A DNA stretch of 64,000 nt from Bradyrhizobium sp. 141 (GTDB lineage: Bacteria; Pseudomonadota; Alphaproteobacteria; Rhizobiales; Xanthobacteraceae): the NCBI RefSeq assembly GCF_023074055.1, contig NZ_JADPKR010000098.1, positions 18,959-82,958 on the forward strand, written 5' to 3'. The translations under genes were made by a program, and so were the position numbers. Below are positions 1 to 8,261 of the stretch, piece by piece (the stretch's first letter is position 1; each line of letters starts with the position of its first letter). Under the pieces are notes generated by a model. That model saw only the letters and a list, made by a program, of their open reading frames with translations. It ran no database searches and was not told the DNA's origin.

Positions 1-195
1 CGGCTCGACCTTGTCGAGCGGCGAACCCTCCGCAGCTGTGGCGCAGAGCGGCGCCAGCGCACCTGACACACTGTCGATCGTCACCGGCAGCACCTTGCCG
101 ATCGCTAGCGCGCAGGCGAGCCCGCCCAGGACGGCGATCGCCATCGACCGCGACGGCATCGGGCGCTGCGCAGCGGTGAAACTCATTGCTGTCAC
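1..195 (-). CDS. Partial secreted protein, function unknown (runs off window)
   Basis: This is the N-terminal part of a minus-strand gene that continues past the left edge, so only about 65 residues are visible. A GTG start at 195 is favoured because an AGGGAGG ribosome-binding site lies about 5 bases before it; an ATG three codons later is the alternative. The product opens with a short basic stretch and then a hydrophobic segment (MAIAVLGGLACALAIGKVLP), which suggests a signal peptide or membrane anchor. It lies just downstream of the carboxymuconolactone decarboxylase gene in the same direction, so the two are probably co-transcribed. I do not recognise the family. A secreted cupin is conceivable but cannot be shown from this fragment. 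Confidence 0.55.
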   Translation of the reverse strand, partial: MTAMSFTAAQRPMPSRSMAIAVLGGLACALAIGKVLPVTIDSVSGALAPLCATAAEGSPLDKVEP

Positions 196-216
196 GTTGA
201 CCTCCCTGCGTTGCAA

Positions 217-696
217 TCAGGATGCCGCAGCATTCGCCGCGGCCGGCCGCTTGGCCGGCGTCCAGCGATACGCCGCGCCAAACCGGTTCCAGACATTGAT
301 CGAGGCGACCGCCGAGGTCAGGTAGGTCAGCTCGGTTTCGGAGAACTCGCGCGTTGCCTCCGAATAAACCTCCTCGCTGACGCCACCGGGTAGCAGTGTC
401 AGGGCTTCCGCCCAGGCCAGCGCCGCGCGCTCACGCGCGGAAAAGACCGGCGCCTCGCGCCAGACCGCGACCAGATGGAGCTTATCGACGGGAACGCCGA
501 TCCGTTCCGACAGCAGGACGTGGTGCTGCACGCAGAAGGCGCAGCCGTTGATCTGCGAGGCGCGCAGCTTGACGAGCTCGATGAGCTGCTTGTCGAGGCC
601 AGCCTTGGTTGCAAGCTGACCGAGCGCCAGAACCACCTCATAGACGTCGGGCGCGATCTTCTTGAAATCCTCGTATTCGCTGCGGGCGTGTGACAT
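217..696 (-). CDS. Carboxymuconolactone decarboxylase / AhpD-like protein
   Basis: A 159-residue protein of the CMD/AhpD alkylhydroperoxidase-like fold. The signature is visible at residues 50-59 (NGCAFCVQHH), with the CxxC pair Cys52/Cys55 followed by His58 and His59, as in AhpD-type peroxidatic proteins. The open frame extends upstream over the divergent regulator, but the ATG at 696 is the natural start: a GAGGTG ribosome-binding site precedes it and the homologous region begins there. Family members reduce peroxides or act on lactones; the true substrate here is unknown. Divergent from a MarR regulator with a palindromic operator between them, so peroxide, aromatic-compound or disulfide-stress induction is plausible. 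Confidence 0.85.
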   Translation of the reverse strand: MSHARSEYEDFKKIAPDVYEVVLALGQLATKAGLDKQLIELVKLRASQINGCAFCVQHHVLLSERIGVPVDKLHLVAVWREAPVFSARERAALAWAEALTLLPGGVSEEVYSEATREFSETELTYLTSAVASINVWNRFGAAYRWTPAKRPAAANAAAS

Positions 697-715
697 TGCG
701 GTGCACCTCGTATTA

Positions 716-733
716 ATATAAGTGTACTTATAT
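716..733. promoter_or_regulatory. Palindromic operator between MarR regulator and CMD gene
   Basis: The sequence ATATAAGT-GT-ACTTATAT is a perfect inverted repeat with 8-base arms and a 2-base centre, in an AT-rich island between the divergent starts at 696 and 751. Its size and symmetry fit a MarR-family dimer site, and its position would let one site control both genes. Autoregulation is inferred. Confidence 0.75.
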
Positions 734-750
734 CTTATAAGAGCTCTGAT

Positions 751-1272
751 ATGTCGCGCAAGACCGCTGCCATCACAAGATCGAAAATCGCCGGCAAGGC
801 GGCTGCCGACGACGCCGTACGTATTCCTGCGCCCGGAGAAGGCAAGCGCGGCGAGCAAGGCTATCTCGGCTATCTCCTGCGACAGGCCCATGCCGCTGTC
901 CGCCTGACCATGGAGCGCACCCTCGCCGACCTCGGCGTGACATCGCCGCAATTCGCGGTGCTGACGATGCTGAACGCCTATCCGGGCCTGTCCGGCGCCG
1001 ACGTCGCCCGCCTCACCTTCCTGACGCCCCAGACCGTCGGTGTCATCATTCGCAATCTCGAACGCGACGGCGCAATTCTGATGACGCCGCATCCCGTCCA
1101 CGGCCGCATTCAGCAATGGGCGCTGACGCCGCGCGGTGCGACGCTGTTAAAGGCGTGCAGGGAGCGTGTGATCGCGCTGGAGAAGCGGCTGGCGAAAGGC
1201 TTGGACAGCAGGGACGAAACTGCGATCCGGCGGTGGCTAGCTGGCATCGCAGCTGACTTGAAGGAGGACTAG
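751..1272 (+). CDS. MarR family transcriptional regulator
   Basis: A 173-residue protein with a winged helix-turn-helix of the MarR type. The helix-turn-helix lies near residues 80-112 (LSGADVARLTFLTPQTVGVI, then the NLERDG turn), followed by the beta-wing with HPVHGRIQQWALTPRG. An N-terminal basic extension of about 35 residues precedes the usual dimerisation helix; an internal ATG at 910 would give a shorter form but removes part of that helix. Divergently paired with the AhpD-like gene, so it probably represses that gene and itself through the palindrome at 716-733. No cysteine suggestive of an OhrR-type redox switch is seen in the N-terminal helix, so a small-molecule ligand is more likely than direct peroxide sensing. 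Confidence 0.88.
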   Translation: MSRKTAAITRSKIAGKAAADDAVRIPAPGEGKRGEQGYLGYLLRQAHAAVRLTMERTLADLGVTSPQFAVLTMLNAYPGLSGADVARLTFLTPQTVGVIIRNLERDGAILMTPHPVHGRIQQWALTPRGATLLKACRERVIALEKRLAKGLDSRDETAIRRWLAGIAADLKED

Positions 1273-1306
1273 GCGGGCTTCCGCCCCTCGTGCCCAAAAG
1301 GGGATG

Positions 1307-1558
1307 CTACCCGCCCTTCAGTGCATCCTTGACCTCACCATCGGGCCAGCTCTCGCCCGCTGCGATCACCCGCACGCGGCTGAGGTCAGTGTCATTCACC
1401 AGCACATGCGAACTCACCCGGTCGCCGCTCGGCTCCAGGTGCAGATCGGTTTCGGGCTTCCAGCTCAGCGTCGTCGCGAGATCGCCGGGAAATATCTGCC
1501 ATTGCGATCCGTCGTCGAGTTCGACGACATGGCTTTCCGCATGCGCGTATATCTTCAT
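1307..1558 (-). CDS. Conserved-looking small protein, unknown function
   Basis: An 83-residue acidic, soluble protein starting MKIYAHAESH. The start is supported by an AGGGGTGGA ribosome-binding site directly upstream. No signal peptide, membrane segment or recognisable motif is present. It contains several Asp-rich turns (ELDDGSQW, NDTDLSR). It lies 60 bases downstream of the secreted small protein in the same direction, but a strong hairpin separates them, so it may be transcribed only partly by read-through. Confidence 0.6.
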   Translation of the reverse strand: MKIYAHAESHVVELDDGSQWQIFPGDLATTLSWKPETDLHLEPSGDRVSSHVLVNDTDLSRVRVIAAGESWPDGEVKDALKGG

Positions 1559-1585
1559 TCCACCCCTAATCTCGATGAACAGAAT

Positions 1586-1611
1586 GGGCCCCGGCGCTCC
1601 CGCCGGGGCCC
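1586..1611 (-). terminator. Hairpin terminator downstream of the 1619-1879 gene
   Basis: GGGCCCCGGCG and CGCCGGGGCCC form a perfect 11-base stem around a 4-base loop, directly after the stop of the secreted small protein. Only a short mixed T stretch follows on the minus strand, so it may act as an attenuator for the next gene rather than a full stop. Confidence 0.65.
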
Positions 1612-1618
1612 TGCTCTA

Positions 1619-1879
1619 TCAATCGTTGTCGTGATGAATCACGGTCTTTTCGCGATTGCCGAATTCATCTTCCTTCTTGATCACGGTGGTGCGGTCGGCG
1701 GGCTCGCGCTCTTTAATGACCGTGGTACGGTCGCGATCGCGGTCTCGCTCGCGATATTCATGGGACTGACCTACCGTCACGCCCGCGCCGACCGGGCCGA
1801 CGTGAACGCCGACCTCGTCCGCGAACGCAGGCGCTGCGATGGCCGTGACCATGGCAGCAGCAAACAGATATTTCCTCAT
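1619..1879 (-). CDS. Small secreted protein with charged Arg/Asp/Lys repeats
   Basis: An 86-residue protein with a clear signal peptide (MRKYLFAAAMVTAIAAPAFA, cleavage after AFA). The mature part is almost entirely charged: a run of alternating Arg and Asp, then two copies of a TTVIK unit separated by EREPADR. The start at 1879 is chosen because GAGGAGGA stands immediately upstream; the longer open frame has no such site. A periplasmic location is expected. No family function is known to me; similar DUF-type charged periplasmic proteins occur widely in Bradyrhizobium-like genomes. Confidence 0.75.
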   Translation of the reverse strand: MRKYLFAAAMVTAIAAPAFADEVGVHVGPVGAGVTVGQSHEYRERDRDRDRTTVIKEREPADRTTVIKKEDEFGNREKTVIHHDND

Positions 1880-2023
1880 CTTGTCCTCCTCAGTGGTGCG
1901 GGGGGAATGCGGGACTGCGACAGTTTGTTCCGACGGAATGCCTGATCCGGTCACGCAGAACTAGCCGCCCAGTTGTTCCAGGAACCGGCGCACACAGGCC
2001 ATGTTTCGGGCTAGAATGTGCCC

Positions 2024-3253
2024 ATGAAACACGCTGATTCCTCGCTCCATCCGACGCGCCGCGCCCTGCTCCAATCCACGCTCGGTGCAGCCGCTGTGCT
2101 CGCACTTCCGACACGCGTCCTCGCCGCACCTCCAGGCTTCGACGAATGGCGCGAAGCCTTTCGCGCACGTGCGATGGCGAAGGGCATTTCGCCTGCGGCC
2201 TGGCAGCGCGCAATGGCGCGGGTCGAACCCGACATGAGCGTGTTCAAGCAGATGCGCAGCCAGCCCGAATTCCACGAGCAGGTCTGGCAATACATCAACC
2301 GCCGCGTTTCCGATTGGCGTATCATCAACGGCAAGACCGCCCTGAAGAACAACGAGGCGCTGCTCGCGCGCATCGAGCGCGATTTCGGCGTCGAGCGTGG
2401 CACGCTGCTGGCGCTGTGGGGCGTCGAGTCCGCCTATGGCGATCCCTTGGTGCAGCAGAACCACATGACGCCGGTGTTTCCCTCGCTGGCCGCGCTCGCC
2501 TGGAACGAGCCGCGCCGGAAGGCCTATTGGGAGACCGAACTGATCAACGCGCTGCGCATCGTCGACAAGGGCTGGAGCACGCCGGAGCAGATGCAGGGAT
2601 CCTGGGCCGGCGCGATGGGGCATTCGCAATGGATGCCGGAAGTCTGGCTCAATGTCGGCATCGACTATGACGGCGACGGCAAGGTGTCGCCATTCGGCAA
2701 GCCCGACGACGCGCTGGGCTCGACCGCCAAATATCTCGTCAATCGCGGCAAATGGCATCGCGGCGAGCATTGGGGCTATGAGGTGCGCGCGGCCGGCAAT
2801 ATGAGCGGCAGCCGTACCTATGCGGCATGGCAGGCGGCCGGCGTCACCCGCGCCGACGGCCAGCCGTTCCCGCAACCGAATGCATCCGCTCAGATGTGGA
2901 CGCCGGTCGCGGGCGGACCGACGTTTCTGCTGGGACCGAACTTCTACTCGGTGAAGAGTTACAATCCGTCGATGAACTATGCGCTGGCGATCTGCCATCT
3001 CGGCGACCGCTGTCTCGGGGCGCCGCCATTCATTCAACCCTTCCCCGGCTCGGAGCGCGCACTGACGCTGGCCGAGGTGCAGGAGATGCAGACGCGTCTG
3101 ACCAAGGCCGGCTTCGACACCGGCGGCACCGACGGCCGTGTCGGCAACGACACCATGAAGGCGATCAAGGATTTCCAGCAGCGCGCGGGCATCACACCGG
3201 CGGACGGCTATGGCGGGCTGAAGGTGCTGGCCAAGCTGCGGCAGGGGTCGTAG
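2024..3253 (+). CDS. Lytic murein transglycosylase (MltB-like) with peptidoglycan-binding domain
   Basis: A periplasmic enzyme of about 409 residues that cleaves peptidoglycan glycan strands non-hydrolytically. The N-terminus carries a twin-arginine-like signal (TRRALLQSTLGAAAVLALP) ending at VLAA. The catalytic domain of the MltB/SLT2 type follows: the catalytic Glu is in LWGVESAYG (near residue 135), with the conserved QGSWAGAMGHSQWMP segment and DYDGDGK later. A C-terminal peptidoglycan-binding domain of the PGB_1 type is at about residues 345-405 (LTLAEVQEMQTRL, GNDTMKAIKDFQ). A GTG two codons upstream is an alternative start. It stands alone; the aldolase gene downstream converges with only 6 bases between the stops. 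Confidence 0.9.
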   Translation: MKHADSSLHPTRRALLQSTLGAAAVLALPTRVLAAPPGFDEWREAFRARAMAKGISPAAWQRAMARVEPDMSVFKQMRSQPEFHEQVWQYINRRVSDWRIINGKTALKNNEALLARIERDFGVERGTLLALWGVESAYGDPLVQQNHMTPVFPSLAALAWNEPRRKAYWETELINALRIVDKGWSTPEQMQGSWAGAMGHSQWMPEVWLNVGIDYDGDGKVSPFGKPDDALGSTAKYLVNRGKWHRGEHWGYEVRAAGNMSGSRTYAAWQAAGVTRADGQPFPQPNASAQMWTPVAGGPTFLLGPNFYSVKSYNPSMNYALAICHLGDRCLGAPPFIQPFPGSERALTLAEVQEMQTRLTKAGFDTGGTDGRVGNDTMKAIKDFQQRAGITPADGYGGLKVLAKLRQGS

Positions 3254-3259
3254 GCGACC

Positions 3260-4057
3260 TCAGTGCCGGTACTGCGGCTCCTCGGCATCGAGCTGCCGCC
3301 GGATCGCGGCGAGATGCAGCCGCGCGGATTCGGAATCGCCCTCACGCATCTGCCTGTAGGTTTCGGCCGCAATCGCGGGATCCACGGGCAGCACCTTTCG
3401 TCCCGTCGACATCGCCAGCACCTGCACCTCGGCGGCGCGTTCGAGGTAGTAGAGATCGTCCCAGGCCTCCGCGATGGTCGGCGCCAGCACCATCACGCCG
3501 TGATGCTTCATGAAGATGATGTCGGCATCGCCGACGGCGGACGCGATGCGCGCGCCTTCCTGGTTGTCAAGCGCAAGGCCGTTGTAGTCGCGATCGACCG
3601 CGGTGCGGCCATAGAACTTCAGCGCGGTCTGGCCGGCCCAGATCAAGGGGTCGCCTTCGGTCATCGACAGCGCCGTGGCGAATGGCATGTGGGTGTGGAA
3701 GGCGACTTTCGCGCGCGGCAGGCGCTTGTGCATCTCGGCGTGGATGTAGAACGCGGTCGCCTCGGGCACGCCCTCGCCATCGAGCACGTTGCCGTGAAAG
3801 TCGCAGATCAGCAGCTTCGACGCGGTCAGCTGGCGAAAGGCGTAGCCGTAGGGGTTGACGAGGAACATTTCGTCATGGCCTGGCACGACGGCTGAGAAGT
3901 GGTTGCAGATGCCTTCTTCGAAGCCATTGCGCGCCGCCATGCGGAAGCAGGCGGCAAGGTCCTCGCGCGCAGTGCGGATCGCATCGGTCGCAAGGTCCGG
4001 CCGGTTCGAGCGGAATGGCGCTGATGCGGGGGAGGAAGCGTGAAGGCTGTGCGCCAT
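3260..4057 (-). CDS. Class II aldolase/adducin family protein
   Basis: A protein of about 265 residues of the zinc-dependent class II aldolase/adducin family (fuculose-1-phosphate aldolase fold). Metal-ligand histidines are visible in FHTHMPFATAL and FMKHHGVMV, and the N-terminal GFEEGICNHFSAVVPG motif is typical. ATG at 4057 is preferred over an in-frame GTG at 4069 because the AGAGG ribosome-binding site is too close to the latter. It lies 84 bases downstream of an SDR gene in the same direction, suggesting a shared operon for oxidation and cleavage, or decarboxylation, of a hydroxy-acid or sugar-derived substrate. The substrate cannot be told from sequence alone. Confidence 0.85.
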   Translation of the reverse strand: MAHSLHASSPASAPFRSNRPDLATDAIRTAREDLAACFRMAARNGFEEGICNHFSAVVPGHDEMFLVNPYGYAFRQLTASKLLICDFHGNVLDGEGVPEATAFYIHAEMHKRLPRAKVAFHTHMPFATALSMTEGDPLIWAGQTALKFYGRTAVDRDYNGLALDNQEGARIASAVGDADIIFMKHHGVMVLAPTIAEAWDDLYYLERAAEVQVLAMSTGRKVLPVDPAIAAETYRQMREGDSESARLHLAAIRRQLDAEEPQYRH

Positions 4058-4153
4058 GGCGAAGGACACCTCTGTCGGTCGAGAGCTGCTCGCGTTGTAC
4101 AGGGGCTACGCCTGCGCGTCAGCCCCTGCGCGTGCCGCCCTGCCCTGCGCGGC

Positions 4154-4963
4154 TCACGCCCGCCGCGGCACGCCGCCTGCGTTCATGCCGCCGTCGATGA
4201 CGAGCTCGCTGCCGGTGACGTAGCGCGAGGCATCAGAGGCCAGATACAGCACGCCGGAGGCGATCTCTGCGGCCTCGCCGGCGCGGCCGAGCGGCGTGAC
4301 GACCTTCGCCCGCTCCTCCGGATCGATCGGCGCGTTCTGGCCGGCGCCGGTTGCGCCCGTCGGGATCTTGCCCCAGATCGGCGTATCGATGATGCCGGGA
4401 TGAACCGAGTTGACGCGGATGCCGTCGCCCGCCGCCGCGCATTCCATCGCGATCGACTTGGCGAACAGCCGCACGCCGCCCTTGGTCGCCGAATAGGCCG
4501 ACAGCCCGGGCGAGCCGCGCAAGCCCGCCAGCGACGACATCATGACGATCGAGCCGCTGCCATGCTTGCGCATCAGCGGCAGGCAATGCTTGACCGAGAG
4601 AAAGACGCCGTCGAGGTTGATCGCGTTCTGCTTGCGCCAGTCGGACAGCGTCATGTCGACGATCGAAGGCACGGCAATGCCGATACCGGCGTTGGAGACC
4701 ATGATGTCGAGCCGGCCGTAGCGCTTGGCGACCTCGGTGACGATCTCGATCCAGCGCTCCTCGCTGGTGACGTCCTGCTCCAGGAAGATCGCCTTGCCGC
4801 CCGCTTTTGTCACTCGCTTGGCGAGTTCGGGCCCGCGCAGCTCATCGATGTCGGTGATGACGACGGTGGCGCCCTCGCGCGCGAATAGCTCGACGATGGC
4901 TTCGCCGATACCCGAGGCCCCGCCCGTCACCAGCGCGACCTTGCCCTCAACCTGCCCTGCCAT
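4154..4963 (-). CDS. SDR family NAD(P)-dependent oxidoreductase
   Basis: A 269-residue classical short-chain dehydrogenase. The cofactor motif TGGASGIGEA is at the N-terminus, NAGIG marks strand 4, the catalytic Ser lies in VMMSSLAG and the YxxxK pair in SAYSATKGG. The C-terminus ends with the usual GSELVIDGGMNAG segment. ATG at 4963 is chosen because AGGGAG stands 6 bases before it; the GTG two codons upstream sits too close. Cofactor preference appears to be NAD-type because an acidic residue (TDID) follows strand 2. Probably co-transcribed with the class II aldolase gene downstream. Confidence 0.88.
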   Translation of the reverse strand: MAGQVEGKVALVTGGASGIGEAIVELFAREGATVVITDIDELRGPELAKRVTKAGGKAIFLEQDVTSEERWIEIVTEVAKRYGRLDIMVSNAGIGIAVPSIVDMTLSDWRKQNAINLDGVFLSVKHCLPLMRKHGSGSIVMMSSLAGLRGSPGLSAYSATKGGVRLFAKSIAMECAAAGDGIRVNSVHPGIIDTPIWGKIPTGATGAGQNAPIDPEERAKVVTPLGRAGEAAEIASGVLYLASDASRYVTGSELVIDGGMNAGGVPRRA

Positions 4964-5022
4964 GTTCACTCCCTTTCTTTTTGTTGTTTGAGCGCATCAT
5001 TTTTTTTCGCATGATCTCCGCG

Positions 5023-5041
5023 CAAACGCGTTCCGCGTTTG
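5023..5041. repeat. Short hairpin, likely REP-like repeat remnant
   Basis: CAAACGCG-TTC-CGCGTTTG forms a perfect 8-base stem in the gap between recJ and the SDR gene, next to GCATGATC. Hairpins of this sequence flavour are common intergenic repeats in Bradyrhizobium (recollection, not checked). The adjacent run of eight T residues lies on the wrong side for terminating recJ. Confidence 0.45.
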
Positions 5042-5058
5042 TCGCGTCGGATCTTGCG

Positions 5059-6900
5059 TTATCTAATCACGGATGGCCCCTGGTCGGGTAGCGCGACGTC
5101 GATGACGCGGAATTGCACGCGTTCGGTGCCCTGATAGCGATCGACCGAGAGCGAGCCCGCGACATGCAGTTGCTGGCCGCGATTGGCCAGAAGCGCATTA
5201 CCGAGCTTCTGACCGACCGAGCGGAACGCGATGCCGTTGACGATGGCGCCGTCGCCTGACTTGAAGCGCAGACGCAGATGCGCCTGCCCGACCTCGTCGG
5301 CAAAGACGAGCTGATGCGCCGGCAGCGCCAGCACAGCTTCCGGATTGCCGCTGCCGAAGGGACCGGCACGGTTCAGCGTCGCCGCGAGCTCCGTCGTCAC
5401 CGCACGCGCGGACACCGCGCCGTCGATATAAAGCTCGTTGACGTGGCGCGCCTCGGCGACGTCCTGCGCCAGCGCGTTCTCGAGATAGGCGCGGAATTCG
5501 GCGAGCTTCTCCTTCCGCAACGTCACACCCGCGGCCATCGCGTGCCCGCCGCCCTTGAGCAAAATGCCATCAGTGACCGCCTGTCGCACGGCTTTGCCGA
5601 TATCGACCCCGGCAATCGAGCGGCCCGATCCGGTGCCGATGCCGCCGGGCTCCAGCGCGATGGCAAAAGCCGGCCGCGAAAACTTCTCCTTCAGGCGGGA
5701 GGCAACGAGGCCGACGACGCCGGGGTGCCAGCCTTCGGACGCCGTGACGATCACCCCGAGCTTGTCCTCGAGCCCGATCGAGGCCAGAGCCTCGGCTTCG
5801 GCCTGCGCTTCGGCCGCCTGCTCGATGACGCGGCGCTCGCCGTTGAGGCGGTCGAGCTCGGCGGCGATCCGCGCGGCCTCGACGCCGTCGCCTTCCAGCA
5901 GCAGCCGCACGCCGAGATCGGCGCGGCCGATGCGGCCGCCGGCATTGATGCGAGGCCCCAGCATGAAGCCGAGATGCCAAGCCTCCGGCGGCCCGTTGAG
6001 CCGCGCCACGTCCATCAGCGCGGTATGACCGACATGGTCGCGGCGCCGCATCGCGATCAGCCCCTTGGCGACGAAGGCGCGGTTGAGGCCGATCAGCGGT
6101 GCCACATCCGCAACCGTGCCCAGCGCGACGTGGTGGAGCATGCCGAGCAGATCCGGCTCGGGCATCTCCGCGCTCCAGAACTCGCGCTGGCGCAGCTCGC
6201 GATTGACCGCCACCAGCGTCACCAGCACGAGGCCGACGGCGGCGAGATGGCCGAGGCCGGAGAGATCGTCGAGCCGGTTCGGATTGACGAGCGCGTCGAC
6301 CTCCGGCAGCTCCGTGCCGGCCTGGTGATGATCGATTACGACCACGGACATGCCGAGCCGTTTCGCTTCAGCCAGCGGCTCGATGCTGGTGGTGCCGCAA
6401 TCGACGGTGACGAGCAGCGTGGCACCCTTGGCCGCGAGCCCGCGAACCGCTTCGACGTTCGGGCCATAACCCTCAAAGATGCGGTCGGGAATGTGGATCA
6501 GCGGATCGAGCCCGCAATGGCGCAGATGCCAGGCCAGCAGTGCCGCCGAGGTGGCGCCGTCGACGTCGTAGTCACCGAAGATCGCGACCTTCTCGCCCCG
6601 CGCCGCGGCATCCGCGATCCGCTTGGCGGCCGCTTCCATCTCCGTCACCGTGAACGGGTCCGGCAAAAGCTTGCGGATGGTCGGATCGAGGAAGTCGGCG
6701 ACCGCGTCGATATCGACCCCGCGCCCCGCCAGCACGCGCGCCAGCAGCTCCGGAAGCTGGTGCCGCTGCACGATGGCAAGCGCCTTGGCCGCCCCGCGCG
6801 CGTCGAGCCGGTCGCGCCAGAGCTTGTCGGTGAGCGAGCGCGCGACGCCCAGGAACGCCTGGGGCGCTTCGACGGGCAAGGCGGTGGCAGGCGGCGTCAT
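5059..6900 (-). CDS. recJ: Single-stranded-DNA-specific exonuclease RecJ
   Basis: A 613-residue RecJ, a 5'-3' exonuclease on single-stranded DNA in recombination and mismatch or base excision repair. DHH-family motifs are present: motif I in GDYDVDGATSAALL, TVDCGTT, the DHH motif in VVIDHHQAG, and NPNR downstream. The DHHA1 domain with GGGHAMAAG follows near residue 470, and the C-terminal OB-like domain ends the protein. Length is normal for the family. In many alphaproteobacteria recJ directly follows hom and glpX; here those genes are on the same strand about 32 kb away (39.2-41.7 kb), a notable separation. Confidence 0.95.
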   Translation of the reverse strand: MTPPATALPVEAPQAFLGVARSLTDKLWRDRLDARGAAKALAIVQRHQLPELLARVLAGRGVDIDAVADFLDPTIRKLLPDPFTVTEMEAAAKRIADAAARGEKVAIFGDYDVDGATSAALLAWHLRHCGLDPLIHIPDRIFEGYGPNVEAVRGLAAKGATLLVTVDCGTTSIEPLAEAKRLGMSVVVIDHHQAGTELPEVDALVNPNRLDDLSGLGHLAAVGLVLVTLVAVNRELRQREFWSAEMPEPDLLGMLHHVALGTVADVAPLIGLNRAFVAKGLIAMRRRDHVGHTALMDVARLNGPPEAWHLGFMLGPRINAGGRIGRADLGVRLLLEGDGVEAARIAAELDRLNGERRVIEQAAEAQAEAEALASIGLEDKLGVIVTASEGWHPGVVGLVASRLKEKFSRPAFAIALEPGGIGTGSGRSIAGVDIGKAVRQAVTDGILLKGGGHAMAAGVTLRKEKLAEFRAYLENALAQDVAEARHVNELYIDGAVSARAVTTELAATLNRAGPFGSGNPEAVLALPAHQLVFADEVGQAHLRLRFKSGDGAIVNGIAFRSVGQKLGNALLANRGQQLHVAGSLSVDRYQGTERVQFRVIDVALPDQGPSVIR

Positions 6901-7184
6901 GATTCGAGAGCGATCTTTGGGAACTCGGGACCCCGGACGAACACGCAGGGCGTCCGGTCACTGGCGGATTGGCCGGGAATCCGCCGAACTTTGCAACGGC
7001 AGCGGCCCACAAAGCGGTGGATGGCTCCCCGACAGGGGCGGAGTGACTATCATTTGGGCATTCCGCCGAACAGCAAATTAAGCAGGCGTTAGGCGGAATC
7101 TTCGAAAAAGACTTGTATTCGATCTGTAATTTGATGTTCCGGGTTCGTTGCAGATCAGACCTCATTGCCAAGGGAAATCCCCCG

Positions 7185-8261
7185 ATGTCTGCTGCGCTGG
7201 GTCTGAAAGCCAAGCCGATCGCCACCGAACCCGCTGACGATGATTCCGACATCTCCGCGCTGATCAACCGCCTGACCGCGGAGGTCAACCAGATCGCGGT
7301 CGACAAGACCAAGTCGATCCAGCAGATCACCAACCAGATGAAGATGCTGGCGCTGAACGCACTGATCGAAAGCTCGCGCGCCGGCGCGCAAGGCGCGGGC
7401 TTTGCGGTGGTGGCCCAGGAGGTGCGCGGCGTCGGCCAACAGGTCGAGACCATCGCACGCGAGCTCGAAAGCCAGCTGACGAAGCGCACCGGCGATCTCG
7501 TCTCCTCGATCGAGCGCATGAGCCAGCGTTCGCGCGGCGAGCGCATGATGGACTTGTCCCTGAACGCAATCGAGCTGATCGACCGCAACCTCTATGAACG
7601 CACCTGCGACGTGCGCTGGTGGGCGACCGATTCCGCCGTGGTCGATTGCGCGGCCTCCCCCAGCGCGGCGGCCGTCTCGCATGCCTCGCAGCGCCTCGGC
7701 GTGATCCTCGGGGCCTACACCGTCTATCTCGACCTCTGGCTCTGCGATCTCGACGGCAATGTCATCGCCAACGGCCGGGCCGACCGCTTCCGCGCCGTCG
7801 GCCAGAATGTCGCCCACACCAAATGGTTTCGCGAGGCGCGCAGCTTGCGCTCCGGTGACGACTACGTGGCCGGCGATGTCGAGAACCAGCCGCTGCTCGG
7901 CAACGCGCAGGTTGCGACCTATTGCGCCAGCGTCCGCGCCGGCGGCCAGGCCAACGGCGCCCCGATCGGCGTGCTCGCCATCCATTTCGACTGGGAGCCG
8001 CAGGCCCGCGCCATCGTCCAGGGCGTGCGCATCGGCGACAGCGACAGGGCCCGCGTGCTGCTGGTCGATTCGAATTTGCGCGTCATCGCGGCGTCCGACG
8101 GCCAGGGCATCCTCAGCGAGCGCATCTCGATCTCGCTGAACGGCCAGCGTTCCGGCTTCTATCACGACCGCAACGGTTCGCTGGTCGCCTTTCATGCGAC
8201 GCCGGGCTACGAGACCTATCGGGGCCTGGGCTGGTACGGCGTGATCATCTGCGGGGCCTGA
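7185..8261 (+). CDS. Soluble chemoreceptor-like sensor: N-terminal MCP signalling segment plus C-terminal Cache-like domain
   Basis: A 358-residue protein. The N-terminal part contains the conserved tip of a methyl-accepting chemotaxis signalling domain (QMKMLALNALIESSRAGAQG, then GFAVVAQEVRGVG) within predicted coiled-coil helices. From about residue 130 a globular region resembles periplasmic Cache/PAS-type sensor domains (YLDLWLCDLDGNVIANGRAD, VGQNVAHTKWFREA, GVLAIHFDWEPQA). No transmembrane segment is seen, so both parts should be cytoplasmic, and the order is reversed compared with standard chemoreceptors. ATG at 7185 is chosen because AAGGGAAAT lies just upstream. It stands alone, divergent from recJ, with no che genes nearby. 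Confidence 0.75.
   Translation: MSAALGLKAKPIATEPADDDSDISALINRLTAEVNQIAVDKTKSIQQITNQMKMLALNALIESSRAGAQGAGFAVVAQEVRGVGQQVETIARELESQLTKRTGDLVSSIERMSQRSRGERMMDLSLNAIELIDRNLYERTCDVRWWATDSAVVDCAASPSAAAVSHASQRLGVILGAYTVYLDLWLCDLDGNVIANGRADRFRAVGQNVAHTKWFREARSLRSGDDYVAGDVENQPLLGNAQVATYCASVRAGGQANGAPIGVLAIHFDWEPQARAIVQGVRIGDSDRARVLLVDSNLRVIAASDGQGILSERISISLNGQRSGFYHDRNGSLVAFHATPGYETYRGLGWYGVIICGA

Noticed and set aside
4999..5007. T run beside the hairpin at 5023-5041, suggesting a recJ terminator
   Set aside because: On the recJ strand the run reads as A residues after the stem, so it does not make an intrinsic terminator.
5278..7092. A 604-codon plus-strand frame opposite recJ
   Set aside because: Antisense to RecJ motifs; same shadow composition.
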